Shown: positions 36,899 to 46,034 of the stretch, in pieces
How the letters are laid out: the number at the start of each line of letters is the position of its first letter
Numbering within the stretch: position 1 is the first letter of the stretch
Assembly: GCA_951812725.1 (NCBI GenBank)
Contig: OX638330.1
Span: forward strand, 2,542,001 to 2,606,000
DNA length: 64,000 nt
Reading direction: 5' to 3'
From: an uncultured Caldilineaceae bacterium
GTDB lineage: Bacteria; Chloroflexota; Anaerolineae; Caldilineales; Caldilineaceae
Position numbers and translations under genes: made by a program
Notes under the pieces: model-generated
Seen by the model: the letters and a program-made list of their open reading frames with translations, nothing else
Database searches by the model: none
What the model was told of the DNA's origin: nothing

Positions 36899-39289
36899 CT
36901 ATGGGGTAGGATTTTGACCGGTGTTGCCTTTGATCATGCGGTAGCCGACGCGTGGTTCGGTAAAGATGTAGGTGGGACGGGCTGTGTCGTCGCCCAGTTT
37001 GCGGCGAAGCGTTTTCACGGCGGTGCGGAGGGGCCTCAGGTCGAGCGTTTCTGGCTGACCCCAGAGATGCTGCATGAGATATTCGTAGGTCAGCGTTCTG
37101 CCGGCGTTGGCTGAGAGGTGCGAAAGCAGGCGGAACTCCAGGGCTGTCAAGCGGAGGGGACGGCCGGCGAGTGTTACGGTGCGTTCGGCATAGTCGACGG
37201 TGAGGTCTTTGCGAATGTAGGGGGTGGCGGGGGGGAAGACGTCCTGGTTGCGGAGGGCGGCCCTGATCCTGGCGAGCAGTTCAGTTTTTGAGAAGGGTTT
37301 GACGACGTAGTCGGCGGCGCCCATGTCAAATGCTTTGGCGACGACATCTTCCTGGCCATAGGCAGAGAGGAAGACGACGGGAACTTTGTCGACGTTGAAA
37401 ATATCGGTCATCAGCTCGATGCCGCTATTTCCAGGCAGCATGAGGTCAAGCAGGACAAGCCGGGGCTTCTTTTCTTCGACAATTCGCAGGGCTTCCTGGG
37501 GGTCGGGGGTGACAATGGGTTCATAGCCTGACTTTGACAGGATGTCGCGGACATATCTGAGAGCCTTGGGGTCGTCGTCAATTACCAGTATTCGGTTTCC
37601 GTTTCGCTCCTGGTGGTGTCGGGAAGGAGCGGTGCCAGCCTGCGTGGATGGGGCGCCTAACGGGCTTTCTTCGACGGCAGCAGGCAGCGTGAAGGTAAAG
37701 ATTGCGCCTTTGCCCGGCCCATCACTTTGGGCCCAGATGCGACCGCCATGGGCTTCTATAATTCCTTTGCAGATGGCCAGGCCGAGCCCTGGCCCGGGCT
37801 CGCCGCTGCCGGCCGGGCCCTTTTTGAATATGCGGGAGAGGGTCTGGGCAGTCAGCCCGGCGCCGTCGTCGGCTACTGACATGGCGACGTGGACACCCTG
37901 GCGGACGGCACTGATGCGGATGGCAGAGATTTCGGGAGAGTGTTTGGCGGCATTGGAGAGCAGGTTGTCGAGGACCTGGGCAATGCGGCGGCTGTCGCCC
38001 ATAACCATGGGGAGATCGGGTTGCAATTCGATGTGCAGGTTTTTGTCTTCGCCGCCGCTGAGGAAGGTGCTTCTTGCGTTTTCAACCAGCTCGGTTACTG
38101 CGACCGGTTCGGGGAAGATTGACAGAGTTCCTGCATCGATGTGGGCGACATCGAGCAGATCGTTGATCAGGGCGCTCATATGGTCGGCCTGGCGATCGAT
38201 GATGCGGAAGAACTGCACCATTTCGGCCGGTCCGAAAGTTGCGGGGGCGGTCAATACAGTGGCGGCTGATCCTTTGATGGATGCGAGCGGCACGCGCAGT
38301 TCGTGGCTCATCGTGGCGGAGAACTCCGACCTGAGGCGTTCTATTTCATCAAGCGCGGCCAAGTCCTGCAGGGTCACCACGAAGGATTCGACCTCTTCGC
38401 CATGGTCCATTTGGATGGGCGTGGCGTTGATGAGTGTACGGATCGAATTGCCGCCGGGAACTCTGATTTCGATCTCCTCGGCGCGGACAGTTTCGCCTGC
38501 GCGCAGCGCTTGAGCGACAGAAAAGTCCTGCAGGGATATTTCGCGTCCGTCTGCCCGGCGAAAGGTGATAAGATGCAGCAGCTGTTGGATGGAGGTATCC
38601 GGCGGTCGAAGGGATTGGATTATTCTCGCCGCTTCCCGGTTGTATGACACTAAGGCACCGGTTGAGGCATTGAGGACGACAACGCCGAACGGTGAGGTGT
38701 CAATGAGAGTTTCGAGGCGGGCCCTGGCTTCCTGTTCGTCCTGGTAGCGTCTGGCGTTGGAGATGACCAGTCCAGCCTGGGCGGCAAACATGACCAGTGT
38801 TTCTTCGTCATCGGACGTAAAGTATTTGTTTCCCTTTTCCTTTTCACCGAGAAAGAAGTTGCCCACATTTTGGCCGTGGTTGTGGATGGGCGCGGCCAGA
38901 AAGGGGAGGGGGGAAATCACGGCCATGGGGGGTTGGAAGTCGGGAAGACCGAGCGCGCGAGTGTGACTGTGAAAATCCTTGAGTCGCAGCGGTTCTTGTA
39001 ATTTGCCAAGATAGTCGAATAGTCCGAATCCTTCCTGCCAGCCCCACATTTGTCTGCTCTCTTCGGGGGTCATTCCGGAAGCGAGAAAGTCTTGTATTTC
39101 TCCTTCTTGATTGAAGAGGGTAATGACGCCGTATTTGGCGTTGGTCAGCGATCGGGCGCTGTCCAGGACGCCTTGCAGAACGCTCTCGAAGTCCAGACTG
39201 TCGTTGATGCGGCGGCTTGCCTGGCTCAGGCGGGCAAGCCGGTCTCTCAGTGTTTCGACTTCTTGTTGCAACTCTTCGATTTGATTCAA
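36899..39289 (-). CDS. hybrid sensor histidine kinase/response regulator with C-terminal OmpR-type DNA-binding domain
   Basis: 796 aa in one chain. Coiled coil, residues about 1-30; GAF domain about 32-180; PAS-like segment about 192-310; HisKA with phospho-acceptor His329 in TMSHELRVPL; HATPase_c about 430-545 (VLDNLLSNAAKHS, GLGLAICKGIIEAHGG); REC about 570-690 with Asp615 in LLDLMLPG and conserved Lys in VVKPFS; winged helix about 700-790 (LTALEFRLLSHLSANAGRTLTYEYLMQHLWG). It could sense, relay and bind DNA alone. No membrane span is present, so the signal is cytoplasmic. Targets unknown; a 13-bp palindrome lies upstream. The glycan operon begins 1.25 kb away in divergent orientation. Confidence 0.93.
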   Translation of the reverse strand: MNQIEELQQEVETLRDRLARLSQASRRINDSLDFESVLQGVLDSARSLTNAKYGVITLFNQEGEIQDFLASGMTPEESRQMWGWQEGFGLFDYLGKLQEPLRLKDFHSHTRALGLPDFQPPMAVISPLPFLAAPIHNHGQNVGNFFLGEKEKGNKYFTSDDEETLVMFAAQAGLVISNARRYQDEQEARARLETLIDTSPFGVVVLNASTGALVSYNREAARIIQSLRPPDTSIQQLLHLITFRRADGREISLQDFSVAQALRAGETVRAEEIEIRVPGGNSIRTLINATPIQMDHGEEVESFVVTLQDLAALDEIERLRSEFSATMSHELRVPLASIKGSAATVLTAPATFGPAEMVQFFRIIDRQADHMSALINDLLDVAHIDAGTLSIFPEPVAVTELVENARSTFLSGGEDKNLHIELQPDLPMVMGDSRRIAQVLDNLLSNAAKHSPEISAIRISAVRQGVHVAMSVADDGAGLTAQTLSRIFKKGPAGSGEPGPGLGLAICKGIIEAHGGRIWAQSDGPGKGAIFTFTLPAAVEESPLGAPSTQAGTAPSRHHQERNGNRILVIDDDPKALRYVRDILSKSGYEPIVTPDPQEALRIVEEKKPRLVLLDLMLPGNSGIELMTDIFNVDKVPVVFLSAYGQEDVVAKAFDMGAADYVVKPFSKTELLARIRAALRNQDVFPPATPYIRKDLTVDYAERTVTLAGRPLRLTALEFRLLSHLSANAGRTLTYEYLMQHLWGQPETLDLRPLRTAVKTLRRKLGDDTARPTYIFTEPRVGYRMIKGNTGQNPTP

Positions 39290-39457
39290 CAGCTCCCCCT
39301 GTAGGCAGGCGGCCGGAAAGACGACTGGTACTGTGCTGACATTGGGCTTGGGGCCCTGAACTCGTTACCAGAATGGTTCAAGGGGCACCGGTTTAGGCCA
39401 TTCTTGGGAATTTCATAAAACTTCATCATCAGAGTGTCATTTCTTCACTTTTTGTTC

Positions 39458-39470
39458 ACACGAATCGTGT
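39458..39470. promoter_or_regulatory. candidate operator palindrome (acacgaatcgtgt)
   Basis: A perfect 6+1+6 palindrome lies about 170 bp upstream of the hybrid kinase gene, in an A/T-rich stretch with ttcttcactttttgttc on one side. It could bind a dimeric regulator. Only position and symmetry support this. Confidence 0.3.
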
Positions 39471-39558
39471 ATTCTGATGAGAATCCTGCTTTTTGCCGTG
39501 GGATTCTGAACATCACTTGACTTGCCGGCGTCGATTCGGTGAGGAGAGTCAGACGATG

Positions 39559-39714
39559 GGTTCAACGCGCCGACCTTGGCGACAGGTGTTCATCTGGAAA
39601 TAGTGCCACTGCCATAGTTACACGCATTGCAGGAAGATGGAGACCAGGTCTGTTCCCGACCAGACCTTAGAGCTCAAACTTGATCATCTGTCGCCAAGGT
39701 CGGCGCGTCGAACC
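39559..39714. repeat. inverted-repeat element IRb, upstream of the hybrid kinase gene
   Basis: 26-bp arms (39559-39584 and 39689-39714) match with a single mismatch. Inside is a ccatagttacacgcattgcagg word shared with IRa and a nested aggtctg/cagacct hairpin. There is no coding capacity. It resembles a MITE-like or attachment-type structure. Apart from it and the palindrome at 39458, the 1.25-kb gap 39290-40541 shows no gene, RNA or terminator that I can support. Confidence 0.65.
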
Positions 39715-40541
39715 GACAGAATCGAGGGGAAGCCGGATCTAAAGATTCGAGTGTTTGCCCTTACAGTCCTGCAGGTTTATTGTCCATATAGGCAATAAAT
39801 TGTCAAGGGGAGCAACGATACGGCCTTGTGGTTATTCCAGAGGGTCAACACAATTCTGCAGCGAAAGAGTAGGGAGTCAGATTCCGGCGGGGGAAAGTGA
39901 CCGCCACGGTCCAACTTTCTAGCTGATTGCCGGTCATTCCTTATTTCCTGGAAATGCGTTGGCGACAGCATAAATCGCCGAGTCGAGTCCCCTGCAGTGC
40001 ATCGTTACCATTTTGGCATGACTGTATTTTGTGGGCAGCGACTCAAGAAGACATTACGCCCGTTGACTTGAACGGCCGAGCAGCCGGTGTTTTGGTGCGG
40101 TGCACTGTCAGGAAAAGGGTGAGGGTGAATATGGAGTGTATAAGGAGTTTGAAAGGAATGAAGCAAATGTAGGCGGCCTCCCGGCCCCCTATAAGGAGTG
40201 GTTTCCCCAAGGCATTCAGGACCCCGCAGTAAGGTGTCGAGCGGCCATCTTCTGGCCAGCCCAGGCGAAAAATTCAGTTGCGATTCAATCATAGTTGCGG
40301 AATAAGAGGCGAGCTGTCGAGGACGTCGTTCGCGCTACCTTGCCTATTGCTTAGCCTGATGAATTCCCATTAGTGTGTTCGAAGCGTTATCCTCTCGTCG
40401 TACCCTGCCTCGGAAACGCGAGTTGCGCACTGGCAGAAAGTTGGGTTATATTCTGGGCGGATGGCCCCGGAATCTGCGGTTGCGCCGTCCCTCCTCAGGA
40501 TCCTCGAACCAACAATGCCACATACTTCGGGGGAATAACGC

Positions 40542-42206
40542 ATGTCTGCACAAGAGCCGATCTACGTTACAGATTTGGGCCAGAGCCGGCCGCAACTGGC
40601 CCTTTCGAGCGAGAGACGGAAATACCACTGGCAGGTCGTTCCTTACGAAACCGAGAGTTTCTGCGGCAACATGCTCATCGCGGGCCCGGAAACTGAGGCG
40701 CCGCCGATAACTGTACCTCTGGGCGTTTCCGGTTGGCACAGCATCCATATTGGCATGTGGAGCAACTGGACCGACGACCTGGCGCGCGTCAAACTATCCG
40801 GCGACAGTTCATTCTTGAAGATAAACCGCGAGTCCGAACAGGGAATGTTTGCCGACAACTACTCGCTGGATGAACGCTATTGGAAGACAGCGGATCTTAC
40901 CGGCCAGGACATCGTTTTCGGTCAACAGTTGGCGGGTTTTTCACAGCCGACCTATATTGCCTACGTCAAGCTCGTGCCCCTGGATGATGAGGAGGTTGCA
41001 CGGCTGCTGGCTGATCGCGCTGATAGCAGCAACAAGCGCCTCATCTGTATGAATGACGGGTTCAGCGACTTTGGCCGCTTCCGCCCGACGAGCCGCGAGG
41101 AGATTTGGGAGTGGCTTGAGCCGTTCAGAGATACGGACTTTGGGAAAATGTTCTGGTGTCCTGGCGCCGGCGGCGACGTGCTCACCTATCCCTCCGCGAT
41201 TGGCAGCTTGACTGGCAGCCAGACGAGAGATTTCCCCAGGGTCGTTGACCGAAACATTGGGGAGTCGATGCAGATTCTGGCGGGGGCGGGGATCGACTCG
41301 GTGGAGACGGTGGTGGAGTACGGACATCGTGTTGGGCTGGAGGTTCATATCAGCCAGCGGATGGAGGCGTTTCAGTGTTGTCCTCCCTTTGAAGATTATT
41401 TTACCGGCGACTTCTACCGGCAGCACCCGGAGTGGCGCTGCATAGACATTGACGGCCGGGAGATCGCGCGGATGAGCTATGCCTTTACCGGGGTGCGCGA
41501 CTTGATTCTGGGTGTGTTCCGTGAAGTGGCTACGGGCTACGACATTGACGGTGTCAACCCGATTTTCAATCGCGGCGCGCCATTTCTGCTCTATGAGGCG
41601 CCGCTGGTCGAAGGGTTCCGGCAGGAAACGGGATTGGAGGCGACGCAGCTGGCTGAGGACGATGAACGGTATTTGCGTTACCGGGCGCGAGTAATGACCG
41701 AATTCATGGCCGAATTGCGCAAGGAGATGCAGGAGATCGGCAGGGCGCGGGGCCGGCCGCTGGAAATTTCGGCGCATGTGCTTAACAACGCCGAGAGTAA
41801 TTTGTTTTACGGGCTGGATGTGCCGGCCTGGGTAGAACAAGGATTGATCGACAATCTGATTTCGTACCCGTGGCGTGATGAGGAAATTGATGTTGACTAC
41901 TTCGCGCAGCTTACCGGTGGATCGACTGTCCAATACTATCCAGAGATTATGCCTCGAACGATGCCTCCGAAGACTTTCCGGGGCCGTGCGCTGGACTACT
42001 ACGCGGCAGGGGCTGACGGTCTGTGTTTCTGGGACACCAATGGGCGTCATCAGAGGCTGAAGGAATGGAGCATGATACGCCGCTTGGGGCATCGGGACCA
42101 GTTGGCCGAATTTGATGACGGCGATGGACTGTTATACCGGACGGTACCGTTGCGCAGCGTAGGCGGTTATGTTCTGGACAAGTATCCGCCGCATTGGGCC
42201 TATTGA
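40542..42206 (+). CDS. putative glycoside hydrolase-like TIM-barrel protein (paralogue of 46938-48674)
   Basis: 554 aa without a signal peptide. An N-terminal beta domain (about 1-150: IYVTDLGQSRPQLAL, LGVSGWHSIHIGMWS, AYVKLVPLDDEEV) is followed by a barrel-like domain: FWCPGAGGDVLTYPS, GHRVGLEVHISQRMEAF, YAFTGVRDLILGVFREVA, YDIDGVNPIFNRG, RPLEISAHVLNNAE. The YDIDGV and R-rich strands resemble GHL10/GH-clan barrels, but catalytic acids cannot be fixed. It starts an operon and its TGA overlaps the ATG of the DppB-type permease gene. No experimentally named family was recognised. Confidence 0.6.
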   Translation: MSAQEPIYVTDLGQSRPQLALSSERRKYHWQVVPYETESFCGNMLIAGPETEAPPITVPLGVSGWHSIHIGMWSNWTDDLARVKLSGDSSFLKINRESEQGMFADNYSLDERYWKTADLTGQDIVFGQQLAGFSQPTYIAYVKLVPLDDEEVARLLADRADSSNKRLICMNDGFSDFGRFRPTSREEIWEWLEPFRDTDFGKMFWCPGAGGDVLTYPSAIGSLTGSQTRDFPRVVDRNIGESMQILAGAGIDSVETVVEYGHRVGLEVHISQRMEAFQCCPPFEDYFTGDFYRQHPEWRCIDIDGREIARMSYAFTGVRDLILGVFREVATGYDIDGVNPIFNRGAPFLLYEAPLVEGFRQETGLEATQLAEDDERYLRYRARVMTEFMAELRKEMQEIGRARGRPLEISAHVLNNAESNLFYGLDVPAWVEQGLIDNLISYPWRDEEIDVDYFAQLTGGSTVQYYPEIMPRTMPPKTFRGRALDYYAAGADGLCFWDTNGRHQRLKEWSMIRRLGHRDQLAEFDDGDGLLYRTVPLRSVGGYVLDKYPPHWAY

Positions 42207-43168
42207 TGGCTACTTACATTATCAACAGGTTGCTGCTGGCAATCCCGTTGATACTTGGCATTACACTTATCACCTTCAGTTTTATCAGTGTCGCGCCGGG
42301 CGACCCGGTGATGGCGATGATCAATCCTGAAGAGGAGATGTCGGCGGCAAACCTTGACCGGCTCAGGGAAGAGTTGGGGTTAAACAAGCCGATCGTCGTA
42401 CGCTACGCGATATGGCTGGGGCAGTTGGCGCAGGGCAACTTTGGCTATTCGTATCATACGGGCGAACCGGTACTGCGCCGGATCGCGGTGCGATTGCCGG
42501 CCACTTTGGAATTGATGGGATTTGCGCTGGTTGCCTCTTCGATATTAGGAATCAGCCTGGGCGTTCTGGCGGCGCTGAAGCAGTATACGATCTGGGATTA
42601 CGTGCTGACGCTTTTTGCGCTGTTGTCGATTTCGATACCTTCCTTCTTTCTGGCCCTGCTTGCACTGTATGTTTTTGCGCTGAAATTGGGTTGGTTTCCC
42701 ACTTTTGGAATGCAATCAGTTGCTTTTGACGCGCCGCCGCCGCTGCTGGACAATCTGCACCACTTGGTGCTGCCGGGCGTGATTCTTTCGCTGGATCTGA
42801 CGGCCGGGCTGACCCGTTATATGCGGTCGGGGATGCTGGAGGTACTTGGGCAGGAGTATGTGACCACTGCCCGGGCCAAGGGCCTTAAGGAGACGCGCGT
42901 CGTCATCGGGCACGCGCTGCGAAACGCCTTACTGCCGGTCATTACAATAGTTACACTGCGTCTGCCGATTCTCTTTGGCGGGACTGTCATCATCGAAACC
43001 ATGTTCCAGTGGCCGGGCATGGGGCGGATGGCGATTCAGGCCATTTCCCAGCGGGATTATCCGGTATTGATGGGGCTGACGTTTGTGGCGGCGGTCCTCA
43101 TCCTTTTCAGCAATCTGGTTGCAGACATTTTATACGCGGTAGCAGACCCGCGTATTCGCCACGAATAG
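42206..43168 (+). CDS. ABC transporter permease, DppB/OppB type
   Basis: 320 aa from ATG 42206, which overlaps the previous stop (TGATG). Six membrane spans are likely. The signature N-terminus IINRLLLAIPLILGITLITF and the docking loop EYVTTARAKGLKE...NALLPVITIV are typical of peptide/nickel/oligosaccharide (Opp/Dpp) permeases. Its partner DppC type is at 46035-46934. Chloroflexota often use this class for sugars, which fits the glycosidase-like neighbours. The ATPases DppD/DppF are not in the window. Confidence 0.93.
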   Translation: MATYIINRLLLAIPLILGITLITFSFISVAPGDPVMAMINPEEEMSAANLDRLREELGLNKPIVVRYAIWLGQLAQGNFGYSYHTGEPVLRRIAVRLPATLELMGFALVASSILGISLGVLAALKQYTIWDYVLTLFALLSISIPSFFLALLALYVFALKLGWFPTFGMQSVAFDAPPPLLDNLHHLVLPGVILSLDLTAGLTRYMRSGMLEVLGQEYVTTARAKGLKETRVVIGHALRNALLPVITIVTLRLPILFGGTVIIETMFQWPGMGRMAIQAISQRDYPVLMGLTFVAAVLILFSNLVADILYAVADPRIRHE

Positions 43169-43172
43169 GGAT

Positions 43173-44090
43173 ATGGCCATGCGATCTCCAGAAGAACTTC
43201 GCAGTTTGCTGTCAGGGCCGGTGATGTCGGTACATACGCCGTTCATGCGCGACGGAGCGATCGACTACGAAAATTTACGCGGACTGGTGGATAGGGGCAT
43301 TGAGGCAGGCAGCACAACGATGCTGCTGACGTATGGGGACAGTCTTTTCTCCTTGCTGACGGATGATGAAGTGGCGGTCGTTACCAAGGTGGTGGCTGAA
43401 CAGGCGGCCGGACGGGCCGCGGTGGTGGCGGCCGACCGCATCTGGTGGACGGGCAAGACGGTCGAGTTCGCCCGGTATGCGCGCGATGTTGGGGCCGACG
43501 TGCTGATGGTTTTACCGCCGGACTGGGCGGGTTCCTGCACAGCGGACAGTTTTGTGGCCCACTATGCGGCTGTGGCCGCGGAAATCCCGGTCATGGTTGT
43601 GACCAACGTTTTCAGTCGCTCGCAGGCGATGGGATTGGAGGTGCTGGGGAGGTTGCGTGACGAGACGCCGGGCGTCATTGCGATTAAGGACGACCTGGTG
43701 GGCGCCTTTGCACGGAAGATGGCACTCCTGCTTTACGGTCACTGGGCGATCATTTCCGGCGGACAGAAGCAGAATCATTTTGACCTGATTCATTATGGTT
43801 GCGACGGTTATCTGTCTACTTTCGTCACTTTTGCACCTCAGATTACACAGAGGTACTGGCAGGCAGTGCAGTCGGAGGATTGGGCAGAGGCCGCACGGAT
43901 CATACGGGAATACGACATGCCCTATTTTGATTATGTGCTAAGTGTGAAGGGCGGCTTTGACGCGGCATTGCATGGTACTTATGAACATTTCGGTCTGTCG
44001 CAGCGCTGGAGGAGGGCCCCGTACCACTCGCTGACGGACGAGCAGATGGAGCAGTTATCTCAACTGTTTGTGGACTTGAAACTCAGTTAG
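43173..44090 (+). CDS. DapA-family (dihydrodipicolinate synthase/N-acetylneuraminate lyase superfamily) aldolase or dehydratase
   Basis: 305 aa, starting 4 nt after the DppB-type gene. The Schiff-base lysine is Lys172 in VIAIKDDLVG. The Tyr that normally assists catalysis (YNxP segment) appears as Thr144 in MVVTNVFSR, and the usual GTTGE motif reads TYGDSLFSLL. It is therefore unlikely to be a real DHDPS. Superfamily members cleave or dehydrate 2-keto sugar acids, which suits a sugar-catabolic operon. An ATG two codons downstream (43179) is an equal alternative start. Substrate unknown. Confidence 0.82.
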   Translation: MAMRSPEELRSLLSGPVMSVHTPFMRDGAIDYENLRGLVDRGIEAGSTTMLLTYGDSLFSLLTDDEVAVVTKVVAEQAAGRAAVVAADRIWWTGKTVEFARYARDVGADVLMVLPPDWAGSCTADSFVAHYAAVAAEIPVMVVTNVFSRSQAMGLEVLGRLRDETPGVIAIKDDLVGAFARKMALLLYGHWAIISGGQKQNHFDLIHYGCDGYLSTFVTFAPQITQRYWQAVQSEDWAEAARIIREYDMPYFDYVLSVKGGFDAALHGTYEHFGLSQRWRRAPYHSLTDEQMEQLSQLFVDLKLS

Positions 44091-44216
44091 CTGACAGGAT
44101 GATGTCCAGGAGAGGAGCTGGAGGTGCCAGTAACCTGAAGGTCCAGGATCTCTAATCTCTTCTCCGCTTTCTTAACGGTATCGGTAGCGTTACATTCACT
44201 TTCCGGGAGGAAAATT

Positions 44217-45935
44217 ATGCGAAGCAGCAAGGTTCATGGCGTGAATCGACGTGCGTTTCTCAAGGCAAGCGCGCTGGCGGCCGGCGCAACGGCGCTGGCG
44301 GCATGCGCGCCGGTGGCGTCCGATGCAGGAGCGGATTCGGAAGGAGCGCCGGCGGAAGAGATGCAGCGAGGCAACCTGATTGGACTTTACGGCGGCCCAA
44401 TTAACAGCTTCAATCCTCTGACAGCTGTGCAGGGCTTTCAGGCGCACTTTTTCCAGTGTGTGCTACCTCCGCTGATCCAACAGAATGTGCCCAAGACCGG
44501 CTTTGTGCCGATCATGGCGGAGAGTTGGGAGGTATCAGACGATGCAACGCAGTACACCTTCCACATTCATCCGGACGCAAAGTGGCACGACGGCACTGAT
44601 TTTACGGCCGAGGACGTACTTTACACGTACGAACTCTACTTGAACCCGGCGACAAAGTCGCGCCAGGTCAGCAACCTGGCCATGATCGAGGGGGCCGAGG
44701 CCTACTCGAACGAAGAGGCGGACAGTGTAGCCGGGATTACGGTGGTGGATGACAAGACCATCCAGTTCACTACTGCATACCCGACCGGTCTGTTTCTCTT
44801 TCAGGCTACGAATTCGATTCTGCCGAAGCATGTACTGGGCGACGTCGCTCCCGACACGCTGGAGAACCAGTCCTTCTTCTTCGAAGACCCGCTCGGTTCG
44901 GGCCCGTTCAAGTTTGTGGAGTACCAGGCCGATCAGTTTATTCGCCTGGATGCCAATGACGACTGGCACTGGGGCAAGCCCAAACTGGGAAGCTACATCA
45001 TGCAGATCGTGGCTTCGCCGGACGTGGGACAGATTGCACTTGAGAGGGGCGAGGCGCACTTCAACGCGTGGGGCGGGCTCAACACGGGCTCCAGTGAGGT
45101 CGTGCAGTCGTTCATCGACAATTCCGACTTCAAGGTCGTGGCAACAACGGGTGTCGTATTCACTGCCTATTCATTCAACTTGAGGCGGGGATTCTTTGCG
45201 GACAAGCGTGTGCGGCAGGCGTGGTTGCATGCGCTGGACAGGAAGAAGATTATTGAAGTGTTCCAGGGCGGCAACGGGACGATCTACAATTCCCCGCTGA
45301 TTCACGGCTGGTCGATTCCTGACGACCTTAACCCTTACGACTACGACGGCGACCTGGCGCGCAGTTTGCTGGAGGATGCAGGGTGGGACTTTGACCAGGA
45401 GGTTACTGTCAACCTGATCACTCTGAGGAGTGAGGAGGCGCGTGCCCAGGTTGCGGCTGAGAAGCAGATGCTCGAGGAGGCCGGGTTCAAGATCAAGATC
45501 GAGGAGATGGATAGCTCGGTGTGGGTGGAGCGATTCTACGACACGCACGATTTTGACGCGGTGCGGGTGGGCTTCGGTTCCTTCCCCGATCCGGATGGAT
45601 TCCTCAAGTTCCACCTGACTACGCAGGGCCGCAACGCCAACGGCTATTCTGAAGCGATTGGCGGCGACTTTGAGGATATGGTGATCGAGGCGGGTCAGTT
45701 GACCGACCAAGCCGCTCGACAGGAGATTTATTTCGAACTGCAGAGGACGCTGAACGACAACCCGTCGCATGCGCCGCTGTATGTCGGCAATAATGTCTGG
45801 GTCTTCAACGGCGGCGTCAACATACCGGAGATTACAGACCAGGGTGTCGTTGGTAGCCTGGCGGATATGTCCAACCCGCTGCCCGCCAAACGGGACTGGT
45901 GGACAAACCTGGAAGGCTGGTCGTTCGACGGATAG
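44217..45935 (+). CDS. ABC transporter substrate-binding lipoprotein, family 5 (DppA/OppA type)
   Basis: 572 aa. A Tat-like NRRAFLKASA motif and an LAAC lipobox (Cys30) mark export and lipid anchoring. The mature part has FVPIMAESWEVSDDATQYTF, KWHDGTDFTAEDVLYTYELY and FNLRRGFFADKRVRQAWLHA, the standard SBP_bac_5 signatures. GGGAGGAAAATT precedes ATG 44217. It delivers ligand to the DppB/DppC-type permeases of the same operon; the ligand may be an oligosaccharide or amino-sugar derivative rather than a peptide. A strong hairpin follows the gene. Confidence 0.94.
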   Translation: MRSSKVHGVNRRAFLKASALAAGATALAACAPVASDAGADSEGAPAEEMQRGNLIGLYGGPINSFNPLTAVQGFQAHFFQCVLPPLIQQNVPKTGFVPIMAESWEVSDDATQYTFHIHPDAKWHDGTDFTAEDVLYTYELYLNPATKSRQVSNLAMIEGAEAYSNEEADSVAGITVVDDKTIQFTTAYPTGLFLFQATNSILPKHVLGDVAPDTLENQSFFFEDPLGSGPFKFVEYQADQFIRLDANDDWHWGKPKLGSYIMQIVASPDVGQIALERGEAHFNAWGGLNTGSSEVVQSFIDNSDFKVVATTGVVFTAYSFNLRRGFFADKRVRQAWLHALDRKKIIEVFQGGNGTIYNSPLIHGWSIPDDLNPYDYDGDLARSLLEDAGWDFDQEVTVNLITLRSEEARAQVAAEKQMLEEAGFKIKIEEMDSSVWVERFYDTHDFDAVRVGFGSFPDPDGFLKFHLTTQGRNANGYSEAIGGDFEDMVIEAGQLTDQAARQEIYFELQRTLNDNPSHAPLYVGNNVWVFNGGVNIPEITDQGVVGSLADMSNPLPAKRDWWTNLEGWSFDG

Positions 45936-45948
45936 AAAAGGAGTGGAA

Positions 45949-45985
45949 GAGAGGGGGGAGAATGACGGGCATTCTCCCTCCTCTC
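45949..45985 (+). promoter_or_regulatory. 16-bp hairpin just after the binding-protein gene
   Basis: gagaggggggagaatg (45949-45964) pairs with cattctccctcctctc (45970-45985), with a single G-U pair, around a 5-nt loop, starting 14 nt after the stop codon. There is no U-tract, and the DppC-type gene begins 50 nt further on. It matches in position the hairpins behind the other two binding-protein genes. Confidence 0.7.
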
Positions 45986-46034
45986 AGGCCAGCTGAAGTC
46001 GGAGATGCGACCTGTCTGTAGGTAACGCCGCGCC

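Noticed and set aside
37542..38513. 323-codon frame on the plus strand
   Set aside because: Antisense of the hybrid kinase gene, Ser/Arg-rich with no signature.
40941..42092. 383-codon frame on the minus strand
   Set aside because: Antisense of the glycosidase-like gene 40542-42206, which has a paralogue conserved in the sense frame only.
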